A stretch of DNA of 53,153 bases, taken from assembly GCF_003205495.1 (NCBI RefSeq), contig NZ_QJRX01000004.1:1-53153 (forward strand). The letters are read 5' to 3'. A program made the position numbers and the translations under genes. Numbering within the stretch: the stretch's first letter is position 1; each line of letters begins with the position of its first letter. The DNA is from Aquipseudomonas alcaligenes. GTDB taxonomy: Bacteria; Pseudomonadota; Gammaproteobacteria; Pseudomonadales; Pseudomonadaceae. Below, piece after piece: positions 45,392 through 53,153 of this stretch. The notes below the pieces were generated by a model. It saw only the letters and a list, made by a program, of their open reading frames with translations, searched no databases and was not told where the DNA came from.

Positions 45392-46306
45392 CTAGGGCGG
45401 TGTGCAACCCAGGGTCAGCTCCAGCGGTGCGCTGGGGTAACTGCCACTGCTGAAAATGGCGCTGCACTGCACGGGCGGCAAGGTGCGCAGAAAGTCCGCA
45501 TCCGGCTGGGCCTGCAGCTCGCCTTGCGGCAGCAGGCCGAGCTCGCGCACCTCTCTCGGGGCCAGGCGCAACGGCGTGCCATCGATACTGCCGACCACGA
45601 CAAAAGGATTGGGGTTGCGCACTGTCAGCACCCGCAAGCGCGGCGAGGCGCCGGGGAACAGCGTCTCCAGGCGGGTGCCCGGCCAGCTGGCACGCCCCCG
45701 GCACTCGTAGGCATTGGCCGCCGTGCGCACCAGCTCGGGATCGACCACCTCGACCCGCGCGTTCAGGTCGATGCGCCCCAGCCAGTCCGGGTGCCCGGCG
45801 CGATTGCCCTCGGGATCCGCGACTTCGCTGAGAAAGGCGATATCGGTGGTTTCCTGCACCACGAAGGTCCGCTCGCCGCGATGCTCGACAATGTCTTCGG
45901 CCGCCACCAGCGGCGGAGTCGGCTCCGGGGTAATACGGATACGGGCATTGAAATCGGGCTGACAACCGCGATTGCTTGGCGCGGCGCATTCGCTGCGGCG
46001 CTCCTGCTCGTCGGCGATGGCCAAACACAGGTTGCAGTAACCGTCCAGGCAGATGCTGCCGCCGACCGTGCAGTCCAGGCTAGAGCCGCAGCTCTGCAAC
46101 TCGGGCAGGTTACCGTTGGGGAAGCGACAGAAACTCGACTGGCGCGGACGCTGGGTGTCCCAGGCAATGGTCACGGTATCGCCCGGGCAGGCCAGGGCCG
46201 GCGTGGCGGTGAATTCGCCGCCGGGCATGGCGGCCAGCCCCGCGCGGTTCAGGGTGCAACCGGAGAGCGACAGAGCGATGAACAGAACCAACAGAAGCGG
46301 CTTCAT
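45392..46306 (-). CDS. Cysteine-rich hypothetical lipoprotein
   Basis: The 304-residue protein has a lipobox (LFIALSLSGC) giving a lipidated Cys17. A cysteine-dense region follows (CGSSLDC, ICLDGYCNLCLA, then NRGCQPDF), likely disulfide-bonded or metal-binding. The rest is beta-rich with repeated segments on Arg/Val pairs; no family is recognised. Its end is 14 bases from the convergent copS stop. An outer-membrane location on the periplasmic face is inferred from the lipobox. Confidence 0.7.
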   Translation of the reverse strand: MKPLLLVLFIALSLSGCTLNRAGLAAMPGGEFTATPALACPGDTVTIAWDTQRPRQSSFCRFPNGNLPELQSCGSSLDCTVGGSICLDGYCNLCLAIADEQERRSECAAPSNRGCQPDFNARIRITPEPTPPLVAAEDIVEHRGERTFVVQETTDIAFLSEVADPEGNRAGHPDWLGRIDLNARVEVVDPELVRTAANAYECRGRASWPGTRLETLFPGASPRLRVLTVRNPNPFVVVGSIDGTPLRLAPREVRELGLLPQGELQAQPDADFLRTLPPVQCSAIFSSGSYPSAPLELTLGCTPP

Positions 46307-46391
46307 GACGGGGCCTCCCTGCGAACGATGCCTGGTTAAGGCATAGTCGCCAGGCCCCGTCACGCCAACCGGCACTGACCAGCGGCGCGAA

Positions 46392-49300
46392 TTAGGCGGT
46401 CTGCGGTTCGTCCTGGTGCACGGCGATCGGCCGCCAGCGGCGCAGCAGCATGTACAGCGTCGGCACCACGAACAGGGTGAAGAAGGTGCCCACCAGCAGG
46501 CCACCGACGATGACCATGCCGATCTGCTGGCGGCTCTCGGCGCCGGCACCGCTGGCGATGGCCAGGGGCACCGCGCCGAGGACCATGGCGCCGGTGGTCA
46601 TCAGGATCGGCCGCAGGCGCTGCAGCGCCGCCTCCAGTACCGCCTCGCCCAGCTCGCGGCCCTCGCGCAGCAGGTGGTTGGCGAACTCGACGATGAGGAT
46701 ACCGTGCTTGGTGATCAGCCCGATCAGGGTCACCAGGCCGACCTGCGAGTAGATGTTCAGGGTGCCGCCGAACAGGGTCAGCGCCAGCAGCGCGCCGGCC
46801 ATCGACAGCGGCACGCTGAACAGGATGATCAGCGGGTCGAGGAAGCTCTCGAACTGCGCCGCCAGCACCAGGAAGATGAACACCAGGGCCAGCACGAAGA
46901 TCAGCGCCACCCCGCTTTCGGACTCCTTGAAGTCACGCGAGGTACCGGTGTAGTCGAACTGGGTGTCGGCCGGGAAGATCGCCCGCGCCCGCTCCTCCAG
47001 GTGATCCAGCGCCTGACCCAGGGTGTAGCCGGAGCCGACGTTGGCGGTGACCGTCACCGCGCGCAGCTGGTTGAAGTGGTTGAGCTCGCGCGGCGCCACC
47101 GTCTCGCGCACCTCGATCAGGTTGGACAGCTGCACCATGCTGCCGTCGCGCCCACGCACGTAGACGCGGTTGAGGTCGTCCGGGTTGCTGCGGTCAACGT
47201 CCTGCAGCTGCACCAGCACGTCGTACTGCTCGCCGTTCTGCTTGAAGCGGGTCACCTGGCGGCTGCCGAACAGGCTTTCCAGGCTGCGGCCGATGGTGGC
47301 CACGTCGGTACCCACGGCTACCGCCTGCTCGCGGTTGACCGTGACCTTGAGCTGCGGCGTGTTGAGCTTGAGGTCACTGTCCAGGCTTTCCAGGCCCGGG
47401 TAGTCGCGCACCTCGGCCAGCAGCTGCTCGACGTAGGGCTGCAGCTCGGCGTACTCCAGCGAGGAACGGATCACGAAGTTCACCGGCTGGTTGCGCGCGC
47501 TCTGCCCCAGCGGCGGCCGGTTGATCGGGAAGGCGCGCACGCCGGGGATGTCCTGCAGCTTGGGCAGCAGCTCGTCGCGGATCTCGAACTGGCTGCGCTC
47601 ACGCTCGTCCCAGTCCTCCAGCTTCATGAACGACAGTCCCTGGGCCACCGTGGGGAAGCCGACGATGACCATGTAGCGGTTGGTCTCGGGGATGGCGGCA
47701 TAGGCCTCCTCCAGCTGCTTGGCGTAGCGGCTGGTGTAGCCGAGGGTGGCGCCGTCCGGGCCGTTGATCGAGCCGACGATGGTGCCGGTGTCCTCGGTCG
47801 GAGCCAGTTCGCTGCGCAGGCCGAGGAACAGCCAGGCGCACAGGGCGAGCATCGCCGCCAGCACCACCAGCACCAGCCACCAGGCACGCAGTACCCGCTG
47901 CAGCAGGTGCCCATAGCCCTGGTTCAGCCGCTCCAGGCCGTGCTCGATGAGGTTGTACAGGCGGCTGTGGTGCTGCTGCGGCGAGTGCGTCTTGAGCAGG
48001 TAGGCGCACATCATCGGCGACAGTGTCAGGGCGACGAAGCCGGACACCAGCACGGCGCCGGCCAGGGTCCAGGCGAATTCGGTAAAGAGCTTTCCCGTCG
48101 TGCCCTGCATAAAGCCGATCGGTGCGTACACTGCAGCCAGGGTCAGGGTCATGGCGATCACCGGGAAGGCGATCTCGCGGCTGCCGACAAAGGCCGCCTG
48201 CAGTGGGCGCATGCCCTGCTCGATGTGCCGGTGGATGTTCTCCAGCACGACGATGGCGTCGTCCACCACCAGGCCGATGGCCAGCACCATGGCCAGCAGG
48301 GTCAGGGTGTTGATGGAGAAGCCCATCAGCGCCATCAGCGCGCAGGCGCCGATCAGCGACACCGGGATGGTCACCAGCGGGATCAGGGTGGCTCGCAGCG
48401 AGCGGAGGAACAGGAAGATGATCAGGATGACCAGCAGCACCGCTTCCCAGATGGTGGTGTAGACGTTGTCGATCGACTCGCGGATGAACTGCGAGTTGTC
48501 GTTCGACACCTGCATCTCCATGCCTTCAGGCAGCAGTTTGCGGATGCTCGGCAGCGCCTGCTCCAGGCCATCGGAGATGTCCAGCGGGTTGGCCGTGGCC
48601 TGTTTGATCATCCCCACGGCCACCGCCGAGCGGCCGTTGAAGCGTGCCAGGGTGCGCTCGTCGGCGGCGCCGATCTCGGCGTGGCCGACGTCGGCCAGGC
48701 GCAGCAGGTAGCCACGCGAGTCGTCGAGGATCAGCTGGTTGAATTGCTCGGGGGTCTGCAGGTCGGTCTCGGCCAGCACGGAAAACTCGCGCTGAACCGA
48801 CTCGATGCGCCCGGCGGGAATCTCCACGTTCTGCCGGCGCAGGGCGTCCTCCACGTCCTGCACGGTGAGGTCATGCGCGGCCAGCTTCTCCGGATCGAGC
48901 CAGATGCGCATGGCATAGGTGCGCGCACCGCGGATCAGCACCTCGGACACGCCGGGAATGGTCTGCAGGCGATCCTGCACCACCCGCTCGATCACGTCGG
49001 TGATCTCCATGGCGGAGAAGCGCTCGCTGTAGAAGGCCAGCCAGATCACCGGCTGGGCGTCGGCCTCGACCTTCTGCACCATCGGCTCGTCAATCTCGTC
49101 CGGCAGCAGACTGCGCACCCGCCCCAGGCGGTCACGCACGTCGTTGGCCGCCTCGTCGGAATCGGTGCCGAGGCGGAACTGCGCGGTGATCTGGGTATTC
49201 TCCGAGCGGCTGATGGAGCTGACGAAGTCCAGGCCCTCGATGCCGGAGAGCACGTCCTCGACCGGCTGGGCGACCTGCGACTCCATGATCTCCGGGCTGG

Positions 49301-49460
49301 CGCCGGGGTACATGACGTTGACCGTGACGATCGGCACGTCGATGTTGGGGTATTCGCGCACCGCCAGGCGCTGGTAGGCCAGCAGGCCGAGCAGCACGAT
49401 GATCAGCGACAGCACGGTGGCGAACACCGGCCGGCGGATGCAGATGTCGGACAGGCTCAT
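46392..49460 (-). CDS. RND efflux transporter, inner-membrane permease
   Basis: The 1022-residue HAE1-type pump begins MSLSDICIRRPVFATVLSLI. It has two large periplasmic loops, twelve expected membrane segments, and the proton-relay aspartates in TM4 (GLVVDDAIVVLENI). C-terminal segments include GLVTLIGLITKHGILIVEF. It would export drugs or other hydrophobic compounds with the adaptor encoded upstream (ATGA overlap). No outer-membrane channel gene is adjacent, so it probably recruits a housekeeping TolC/OprM-type protein. No specific Mex name can be justified. Confidence 0.93.
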   Translation of the reverse strand: MSLSDICIRRPVFATVLSLIIVLLGLLAYQRLAVREYPNIDVPIVTVNVMYPGASPEIMESQVAQPVEDVLSGIEGLDFVSSISRSENTQITAQFRLGTDSDEAANDVRDRLGRVRSLLPDEIDEPMVQKVEADAQPVIWLAFYSERFSAMEITDVIERVVQDRLQTIPGVSEVLIRGARTYAMRIWLDPEKLAAHDLTVQDVEDALRRQNVEIPAGRIESVQREFSVLAETDLQTPEQFNQLILDDSRGYLLRLADVGHAEIGAADERTLARFNGRSAVAVGMIKQATANPLDISDGLEQALPSIRKLLPEGMEMQVSNDNSQFIRESIDNVYTTIWEAVLLVILIIFLFLRSLRATLIPLVTIPVSLIGACALMALMGFSINTLTLLAMVLAIGLVVDDAIVVLENIHRHIEQGMRPLQAAFVGSREIAFPVIAMTLTLAAVYAPIGFMQGTTGKLFTEFAWTLAGAVLVSGFVALTLSPMMCAYLLKTHSPQQHHSRLYNLIEHGLERLNQGYGHLLQRVLRAWWLVLVVLAAMLALCAWLFLGLRSELAPTEDTGTIVGSINGPDGATLGYTSRYAKQLEEAYAAIPETNRYMVIVGFPTVAQGLSFMKLEDWDERERSQFEIRDELLPKLQDIPGVRAFPINRPPLGQSARNQPVNFVIRSSLEYAELQPYVEQLLAEVRDYPGLESLDSDLKLNTPQLKVTVNREQAVAVGTDVATIGRSLESLFGSRQVTRFKQNGEQYDVLVQLQDVDRSNPDDLNRVYVRGRDGSMVQLSNLIEVRETVAPRELNHFNQLRAVTVTANVGSGYTLGQALDHLEERARAIFPADTQFDYTGTSRDFKESESGVALIFVLALVFIFLVLAAQFESFLDPLIILFSVPLSMAGALLALTLFGGTLNIYSQVGLVTLIGLITKHGILIVEFANHLLREGRELGEAVLEAALQRLRPILMTTGAMVLGAVPLAIASGAGAESRQQIGMVIVGGLLVGTFFTLFVVPTLYMLLRRWRPIAVHQDEPQTA

Positions 49461-50485
49461 TGCACCTCACCCCGCGGTTCGCTGCGCACCTCGCGGCCCG
49501 GCGCGACCTTCTGCCAGCCGGCGCTGATCAGCGTCTCGCTGCCGTCCAGGCCCTCGACCACCTCGGCCTTGCCGCGCTGGCGCTGGCCCAGGCGGATCTG
49601 CCGGCGCTCGACCTTGCCGTCCACCACCAGGTTGACGAACAGCAGCTGGCCCAGCGGCATCACCGCCTCTTCCGGAATCAGCAGGGCCTGCGGGCGCTCG
49701 GCGAGGATCACCGACACCTTGACGAACTGCCCGGGCTTGAGGCGCTGGTCGGCATTGGCCACCTGCGCGCGCAGCGCCTGGCTGCGGCCGACTTCGTCCA
49801 GACGCGGGTTGAGAGCAATGATCTCGCCGCGGAAGCGCTCGCCGGGATAGGCGTCCAGGCTCAGCTCGATGGCCTGGCCCAGGCGCACCTGGCTGACTGC
49901 CTTCTGCGGGATGCGGAAGTCCACCTTGAGCGGGTCGAGCACTTCCAGGTTGACGATATTGTCGCCGGCGCTGAGGTAGTCGCCGGCGCTGACCAGGCGC
50001 AGGCCGAGCACGCCGTCATAGGGCGCGCGGATCTGCGTCTTGTCCAGGCGGGCCTGGGCCAGGGCCAGGCTGGCGCGCGCCGCCTGCAGCTGCGACTGTG
50101 CCTCGTCGAGGGTCTGCGCATTGCTGGCGCCACGCTTGAACAGCATCTGCGTGCGCTCGAAGCTCTTCTCGGCCAGGTCCAGGTTGGCGCGGGCCTGGGC
50201 CAGCTCGGCGCGGGCGATGGCGTCATCCAGGCTGACCAGCAGATCACCGGCCTTGACCGCCTGGCCCTCGCGGAACTGCAGGCTGGCGACACGGCCGTCG
50301 ACTTCCGGGCGGATCATGGTCGACTCGTCCGAACGCAGCGAGCCGAAGGTCACCAGCTCGTCACGCACCAGCGCCCGCTCGGGCTGCACCACTTCCACCA
50401 GTGGAGGTCGCTCGGCCAGGGCCGCAGGCGCAGCGATGGCGAGCAGGGAAGCGATGAACAGGGCGTGACGGCGGCGGGTAGTCAT
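49457..50485 (-). CDS. RND efflux periplasmic adaptor
   Basis: The 342-residue membrane fusion protein has an N-terminal signal sequence (FIASLLAIAAPAALA), split lipoyl domain (STMIRPEVDGRVASLQFREG ... DKTQIRAPYDGVLGLR), alpha-helical hairpin (~95-160), beta-barrel and membrane-proximal domains. No lipobox. Its stop overlaps the permease start, so the two form one unit. A gap of 81 bases separates it from the ABC exporter genes upstream, with no terminator visible. Confidence 0.92.
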   Translation of the reverse strand: MTTRRRHALFIASLLAIAAPAALAERPPLVEVVQPERALVRDELVTFGSLRSDESTMIRPEVDGRVASLQFREGQAVKAGDLLVSLDDAIARAELAQARANLDLAEKSFERTQMLFKRGASNAQTLDEAQSQLQAARASLALAQARLDKTQIRAPYDGVLGLRLVSAGDYLSAGDNIVNLEVLDPLKVDFRIPQKAVSQVRLGQAIELSLDAYPGERFRGEIIALNPRLDEVGRSQALRAQVANADQRLKPGQFVKVSVILAERPQALLIPEEAVMPLGQLLFVNLVVDGKVERRQIRLGQRQRGKAEVVEGLDGSETLISAGWQKVAPGREVRSEPRGEVQ

Positions 50486-50566
50486 CGAGCGACCTCTTGT
50501 TGTCCAAGTGGTCGAGTCTAACGATGCCGACCGGGCTTGCCGACCGCCGAAAATGTTACGCGATGC

Positions 50567-51346
50567 TTACTGGCGCATGCCGCGCCCGCTCTTCAGCAGG
50601 CGAATGCAGACGATGTAGAGCACCGTGCTGGCCAGCAGCATCATGCCGATGGCGATGCCGATATTGATGTCGGACACGCCGAGAATGCCGTAGCGGAAGG
50701 CGTTGACCATGTGCAGGATGGGGTTGGCCAGCGACACCGTCTGCCAGAACTCGGGCAGCAGGCTGATCGAGTAGAACACCCCGCCCAGGTAGGTCAGCGG
50801 CGTCAGCACGAAGGTCGGGATGATCGAGATATCGTCGAAGTTACGCGCATACACCGCGTTGATGAAACCGCCCAGCGAGAAGGTGATGGCGGTGAGCAGG
50901 ATCACCAGCACCGTCACGCCCAGGTGGTGCACCTGCAACTGGGTGAAGAACAGCGACAGCAGGGTGACGATGAAGGCCACCGCCAGGCCGCGCAGGGCGC
51001 CGCCGATGGTGTAGCCGATGAGGATGGTGTGCGGCGATACCGGCGATACCAGCAGCTCCTCGACGTTGCGCTGGAACTTGCTGGAGAAGAAGCTCGACAC
51101 CACGTTGCTGTAGGAGTTGGTGATCACCGACATCATGATCAGGCCGGGCACGATGAACTCCATGTAGGAGTACTGCCCCACGCCGCCGACCTGGCTGCCG
51201 ATCAGGCGGCCGAAGATCACGAAGTACAGGGCCATGGTGATGGCCGGCGGCAGCAGGGTCTGCGCCCAGATGCGCATGAAGCGCCGCACTTCGCGGCGCA
51301 CGATGGTCTGCAGGGCGACCCAGTTGGAGGCGAGTTCCGGGCTCAT
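50567..51346 (-). CDS. ABC-2 type exporter permease (YadH-like)
   Basis: The 259-residue protein has about six membrane segments. Conserved segments are VRREVRRFMRIWAQTLLPP at the start, EFIVPGLIMMSVI, LLVSPVSPHTILIGY and PLTYLGGVFYSIS, typical of the YadH/ABC-2 family. The ATG overlaps the ATPase stop (ATGA at 51343-51346). Substrate unknown. It matches PA2811 by position. Confidence 0.92.
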   Translation of the reverse strand: MSPELASNWVALQTIVRREVRRFMRIWAQTLLPPAITMALYFVIFGRLIGSQVGGVGQYSYMEFIVPGLIMMSVITNSYSNVVSSFFSSKFQRNVEELLVSPVSPHTILIGYTIGGALRGLAVAFIVTLLSLFFTQLQVHHLGVTVLVILLTAITFSLGGFINAVYARNFDDISIIPTFVLTPLTYLGGVFYSISLLPEFWQTVSLANPILHMVNAFRYGILGVSDINIGIAIGMMLLASTVLYIVCIRLLKSGRGMRQ

Positions 51347-52275
51347 TTGGCCACCTTTTCCAGGTTCTTCTCGACCAGGGAGACGAACAGCTCCTCCAGG
51401 CGGTTGCTCTTGTTGCGCAGGCTCAGCACCTCGACCTTCTGCGCCGCCAGCTGGCGGAACAGGTCATTGATGCCCTGGCTCTTCTCCACCTGCACTTCCA
51501 GGGTGTGGTCGTCGACCAGCTGCGCCGGGTAGCCGGTCAGCTGCGGCATGACCAGAGTCGCCTCCTTGAGGTCGAGCAGGAAGGTCTCCACGTGCAGCTT
51601 CTTCAGCAGGTCCTTCATGCTGGAGCGCTCGACGATGCGGCCGTGGTCGATGATGCCGATGTTACGACAGAGCTGCTCGGCCTCTTCCAGGTAGTGGGTG
51701 GTGAGGATGATGGTGATGCCCTGCTGGTTCAGCTCGGTGAGGAAGCTCCACATCGAGCGGCGCAGCTCGATGTCGACGCCGGCGGTCGGCTCATCGAGGA
51801 TCAGCAGGCGCGGCTGGTGGATCAGCGCGCGGGCGATCATCAGGCGGCGCTTCATGCCGCCGGACAGCTCGCGCGAGGCGTTGTTGCGCTTGTCCCACAG
51901 GCCGAGCTGGGTCAGGTACTGCTCGGCGCGCTCCCTGGCCAGCTTGAGCGGTATGCCGTAGTAGCCGGCCTGGGTGGTGAGGATGTCGAAGCACTTCTCG
52001 AACTGGTTGAAGTTGAACTCCTGCGGCACCACGCCCAGGCAGCGCTTGAGGCCGGAGGGGTCGCGGTCGAGGTCGTGGCCGAACACCTCGACCGTGCCGC
52101 CGCTCTTGTTCACCAGGGTGGAGAGGATGCCGATGGTGGTGGACTTGCCGGCGCCATTGGGGCCCAGCAGGGCGAAGAAGTCGCCCTCTTCCACCTCCAG
52201 ATCGATGCCCTTGAGGGCCTGGAAGCCGTTGGCGTAGGTCTTGGTCAGCTGCCGGATGGACAGTGCGGAGGTCAT
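51343..52275 (-). CDS. ABC exporter ATP-binding protein (YadG-like)
   Basis: The 310-residue ATPase has Walker A LLGPNGAGKSTTIG (~37-50), Q-loop GVVPQEFNF, signature RELSGGMKRRLMIARAL, Walker B LLILDEPTAGVD and H-loop ILTTHYLEEAE. A C-terminal extension of ~85 residues is typical of YadG. ATG 52275 is preferred over an in-frame start at 52296. It pairs with the ABC-2 permease downstream. Confidence 0.93.
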   Translation of the reverse strand: MTSALSIRQLTKTYANGFQALKGIDLEVEEGDFFALLGPNGAGKSTTIGILSTLVNKSGGTVEVFGHDLDRDPSGLKRCLGVVPQEFNFNQFEKCFDILTTQAGYYGIPLKLARERAEQYLTQLGLWDKRNNASRELSGGMKRRLMIARALIHQPRLLILDEPTAGVDIELRRSMWSFLTELNQQGITIILTTHYLEEAEQLCRNIGIIDHGRIVERSSMKDLLKKLHVETFLLDLKEATLVMPQLTGYPAQLVDDHTLEVQVEKSQGINDLFRQLAAQKVEVLSLRNKSNRLEELFVSLVEKNLEKVAK

Positions 52276-52486
52276 GTAAGTGCGCTTACTCGGCAAGGGG
52301 ATGGCTTAGATAAGGTCATGGAGCGGCATTTGCAACCTTTGGTTACAGGCTAGCCTGCCCGCAATCGGCGCGGGATGAAAGCCGCGACGGCCGATGATGA
52401 CTATCGACAGCACGCATGGACGGCGGGACAGGGCGCAGCGCTCGCTCTATACTCCGCGGCCGTTTTCCCGACTCAGGACTCTTGCC

Positions 52487-52897
52487 ATGGCCTCGACCTA
52501 CCTCGACCACCACCTCGCCCTGCTCGCCCACCTGCGCGGCATCCTGGTCGCCCTGGGCGAAGCCGAGCAGGTGGAGGACGATGCTCACGCCCTGTTCCTC
52601 GAACGCTTCGATGAACTGCTCGCGCAGCTGCCGAGCGATACGGAAGGCAGCCTGTACCTGGGCCAGGACCTGATCAGCCAGGTATTCCACCGCTACCCGC
52701 AGATCGCCCACCTGGTGCCGCGCGACCTGCTGTGGTTCTTCGGCGGCGACTGCCTGCACTTCATGCCGGACGAGGAGATCGCGCTGTTCCAGCGCCTGGA
52801 CGAGCGGCGCTTCGAGGCCGAGGAGAACGGCGAGCCGTTCGACTGGAACCAGGAAAAGCAGCTGCTCGCCCTGCCCGCCGAGAGCGCCAAGCACTGA
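52487..52897 (+). CDS. PA2817-family hypothetical protein
   Basis: The 136-residue, acidic, mostly helical protein with LDHHLALLAHLRGIL at the start and HLVPRDLLWFFGGDCLHFMPDEEI centrally is conserved across Pseudomonas. It may be an intracellular protein of unknown function. ATG 52487 is preferred to a longer frame from 52394. A terminator follows immediately. Confidence 0.85.
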   Translation: MASTYLDHHLALLAHLRGILVALGEAEQVEDDAHALFLERFDELLAQLPSDTEGSLYLGQDLISQVFHRYPQIAHLVPRDLLWFFGGDCLHFMPDEEIALFQRLDERRFEAEENGEPFDWNQEKQLLALPAESAKH

Positions 52898-52902
52898 CAA
52901 CG

Positions 52903-52929
52903 AAAAGCCCCGCATCAGCGGGGCTTTTT
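52903..52929 (+). terminator. Terminator of the PA2817-family gene
   Basis: Arms GCCCCGC and GCGGGGC with loop ATCA, preceded by four A and followed by five T. Confidence 0.9.
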
Positions 52930-52950
52930 CATGGCCTTGAAGCACAAACG

Positions 52951-52977
52951 AAAACGCCGCTCGATTGAGCGGCGTTT
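52951..52977 (-). terminator. Terminator of the tRNA-Glu/tRNA-Gly transcript
   Basis: Arms AAACGCCGCTC and GAGCGGCGTTT with a four-base loop lie eight bases beyond the tRNA-Gly CCA; the minus-strand T-run is TTTTCGTTT. Confidence 0.85.
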
Positions 52978-52985
52978 CGTGAAAC

Positions 52986-53061
<76 letters not shown>

Positions 53062-53062
53062 A

Positions 53063-53138
53063 TGGCGTCCCCTAGGGGACTCGAACCCCTGTTACCGCCG
53101 TGAAAGGGCGGTGTCCTAGGCCACTAGACGAAGGGGAC
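53063..53138 (-). tRNA. tRNA-Glu (anticodon UUC)
   Basis: The 76-base cloverleaf has acceptor GTCCCCT/AGGGGAC, encoded CCA, D-arm GTCTAGTGGCCTAGGAC, anticodon loop CTTTCAC (TTC) and T-loop GTTCGAGTC. First gene of the tRNA pair; its promoter lies beyond the window edge. Confidence 0.96.
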
Positions 53139-53153
53139 GTGGCCAGGAGCTTA

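Noticed and set aside
46416..49850. 1144-codon plus-strand open frame across the RND genes
   Set aside because: Low-complexity His/Gln/Arg-rich antisense shadow of the permease and adaptor genes.

Overview
The window is a Pseudomonas chromosome segment. The evidence is the gene order of the right half, which matches the P. aeruginosa PA2737-PA2817 backbone as I remember it (MerR regulator, ihfA, pheT, pheS, rplT, rpmI, infC, thrS, a putrescine-type oxidoreductase, dusA, tal, an RssB/RssC pair, PilZ, mlaA, thioesterase, queF, a copper locus and an ABC exporter), its high GC, and proteins close to the Pseudomonas versions. The backbone carries tRNA genes for Pro(GGG), Val(GAC), Gly(GCC) and Glu(UUC).

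Positions 1-22805 are accessory DNA ending at the 3' end of tRNA-Pro, a typical island integration point. The outer layers are mobile-island genes: the end of a possible recombination protein, a gp3/RDF-like cysteine-rich protein and a small CxxC protein at the left; radC, an AlpA regulator, an inovirus Gp2-like replication protein, an AT-rich orphan with a ribbon-helix-helix-like tail, a DUF234-type ATPase and an IS1182-family transposase remnant at the right. No integrase is visible.

Nested between these layers (about 1.75-16.3 kb) is a cell-surface polysaccharide locus. On the minus strand a run of start/stop-overlapping genes encodes dTDP-L-rhamnose synthesis (rmlB, rmlD, rmlA, rmlC), an O-antigen ABC exporter (wzm, wzt with a C-terminal carbohydrate-recognition domain), a 636-residue fusion of a PAPS-dependent sulfotransferase with a TylF-type methyltransferase plus coiled coil, a second methyltransferase and a WbsX glycosyltransferase. 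A GT2 glycosyltransferase lies upstream. Facing them on the plus strand is a dedicated PAPS-making module, cysD (with an unusual ~190-residue N-terminal extension) and cysNC, next to a broken cysQ. My reading is a locus for a sulfated and/or methylated, ABC-exported O-polysaccharide in which the sulfotransferase-methyltransferase protein could cap the chain and set its length, and Wzt could recognise the cap. This is the most interesting system in the window and is inferred from sequence alone.

From 22.8 to 30.6 kb lies the thrS-infC-rpmI-rplT-pheS-pheT-ihfA-merR translation/IHF operon (minus strand) between tRNA-Pro and tRNA-Val. From 30.7 to 40.1 kb are housekeeping and signalling genes, punctuated by clear intrinsic terminators. 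From 40.1 to 45.4 kb a copper-resistance operon (cupredoxin, copA, copB) is divergent from copRS, with a cop-box-like operator between them and two long palindromes downstream. From 45.4 to 52.3 kb are a cysteine-rich lipoprotein, an RND efflux adaptor/permease pair and a YadGH-type ABC exporter. The window closes with a PA2817-family gene and tRNA-Gly/tRNA-Glu.
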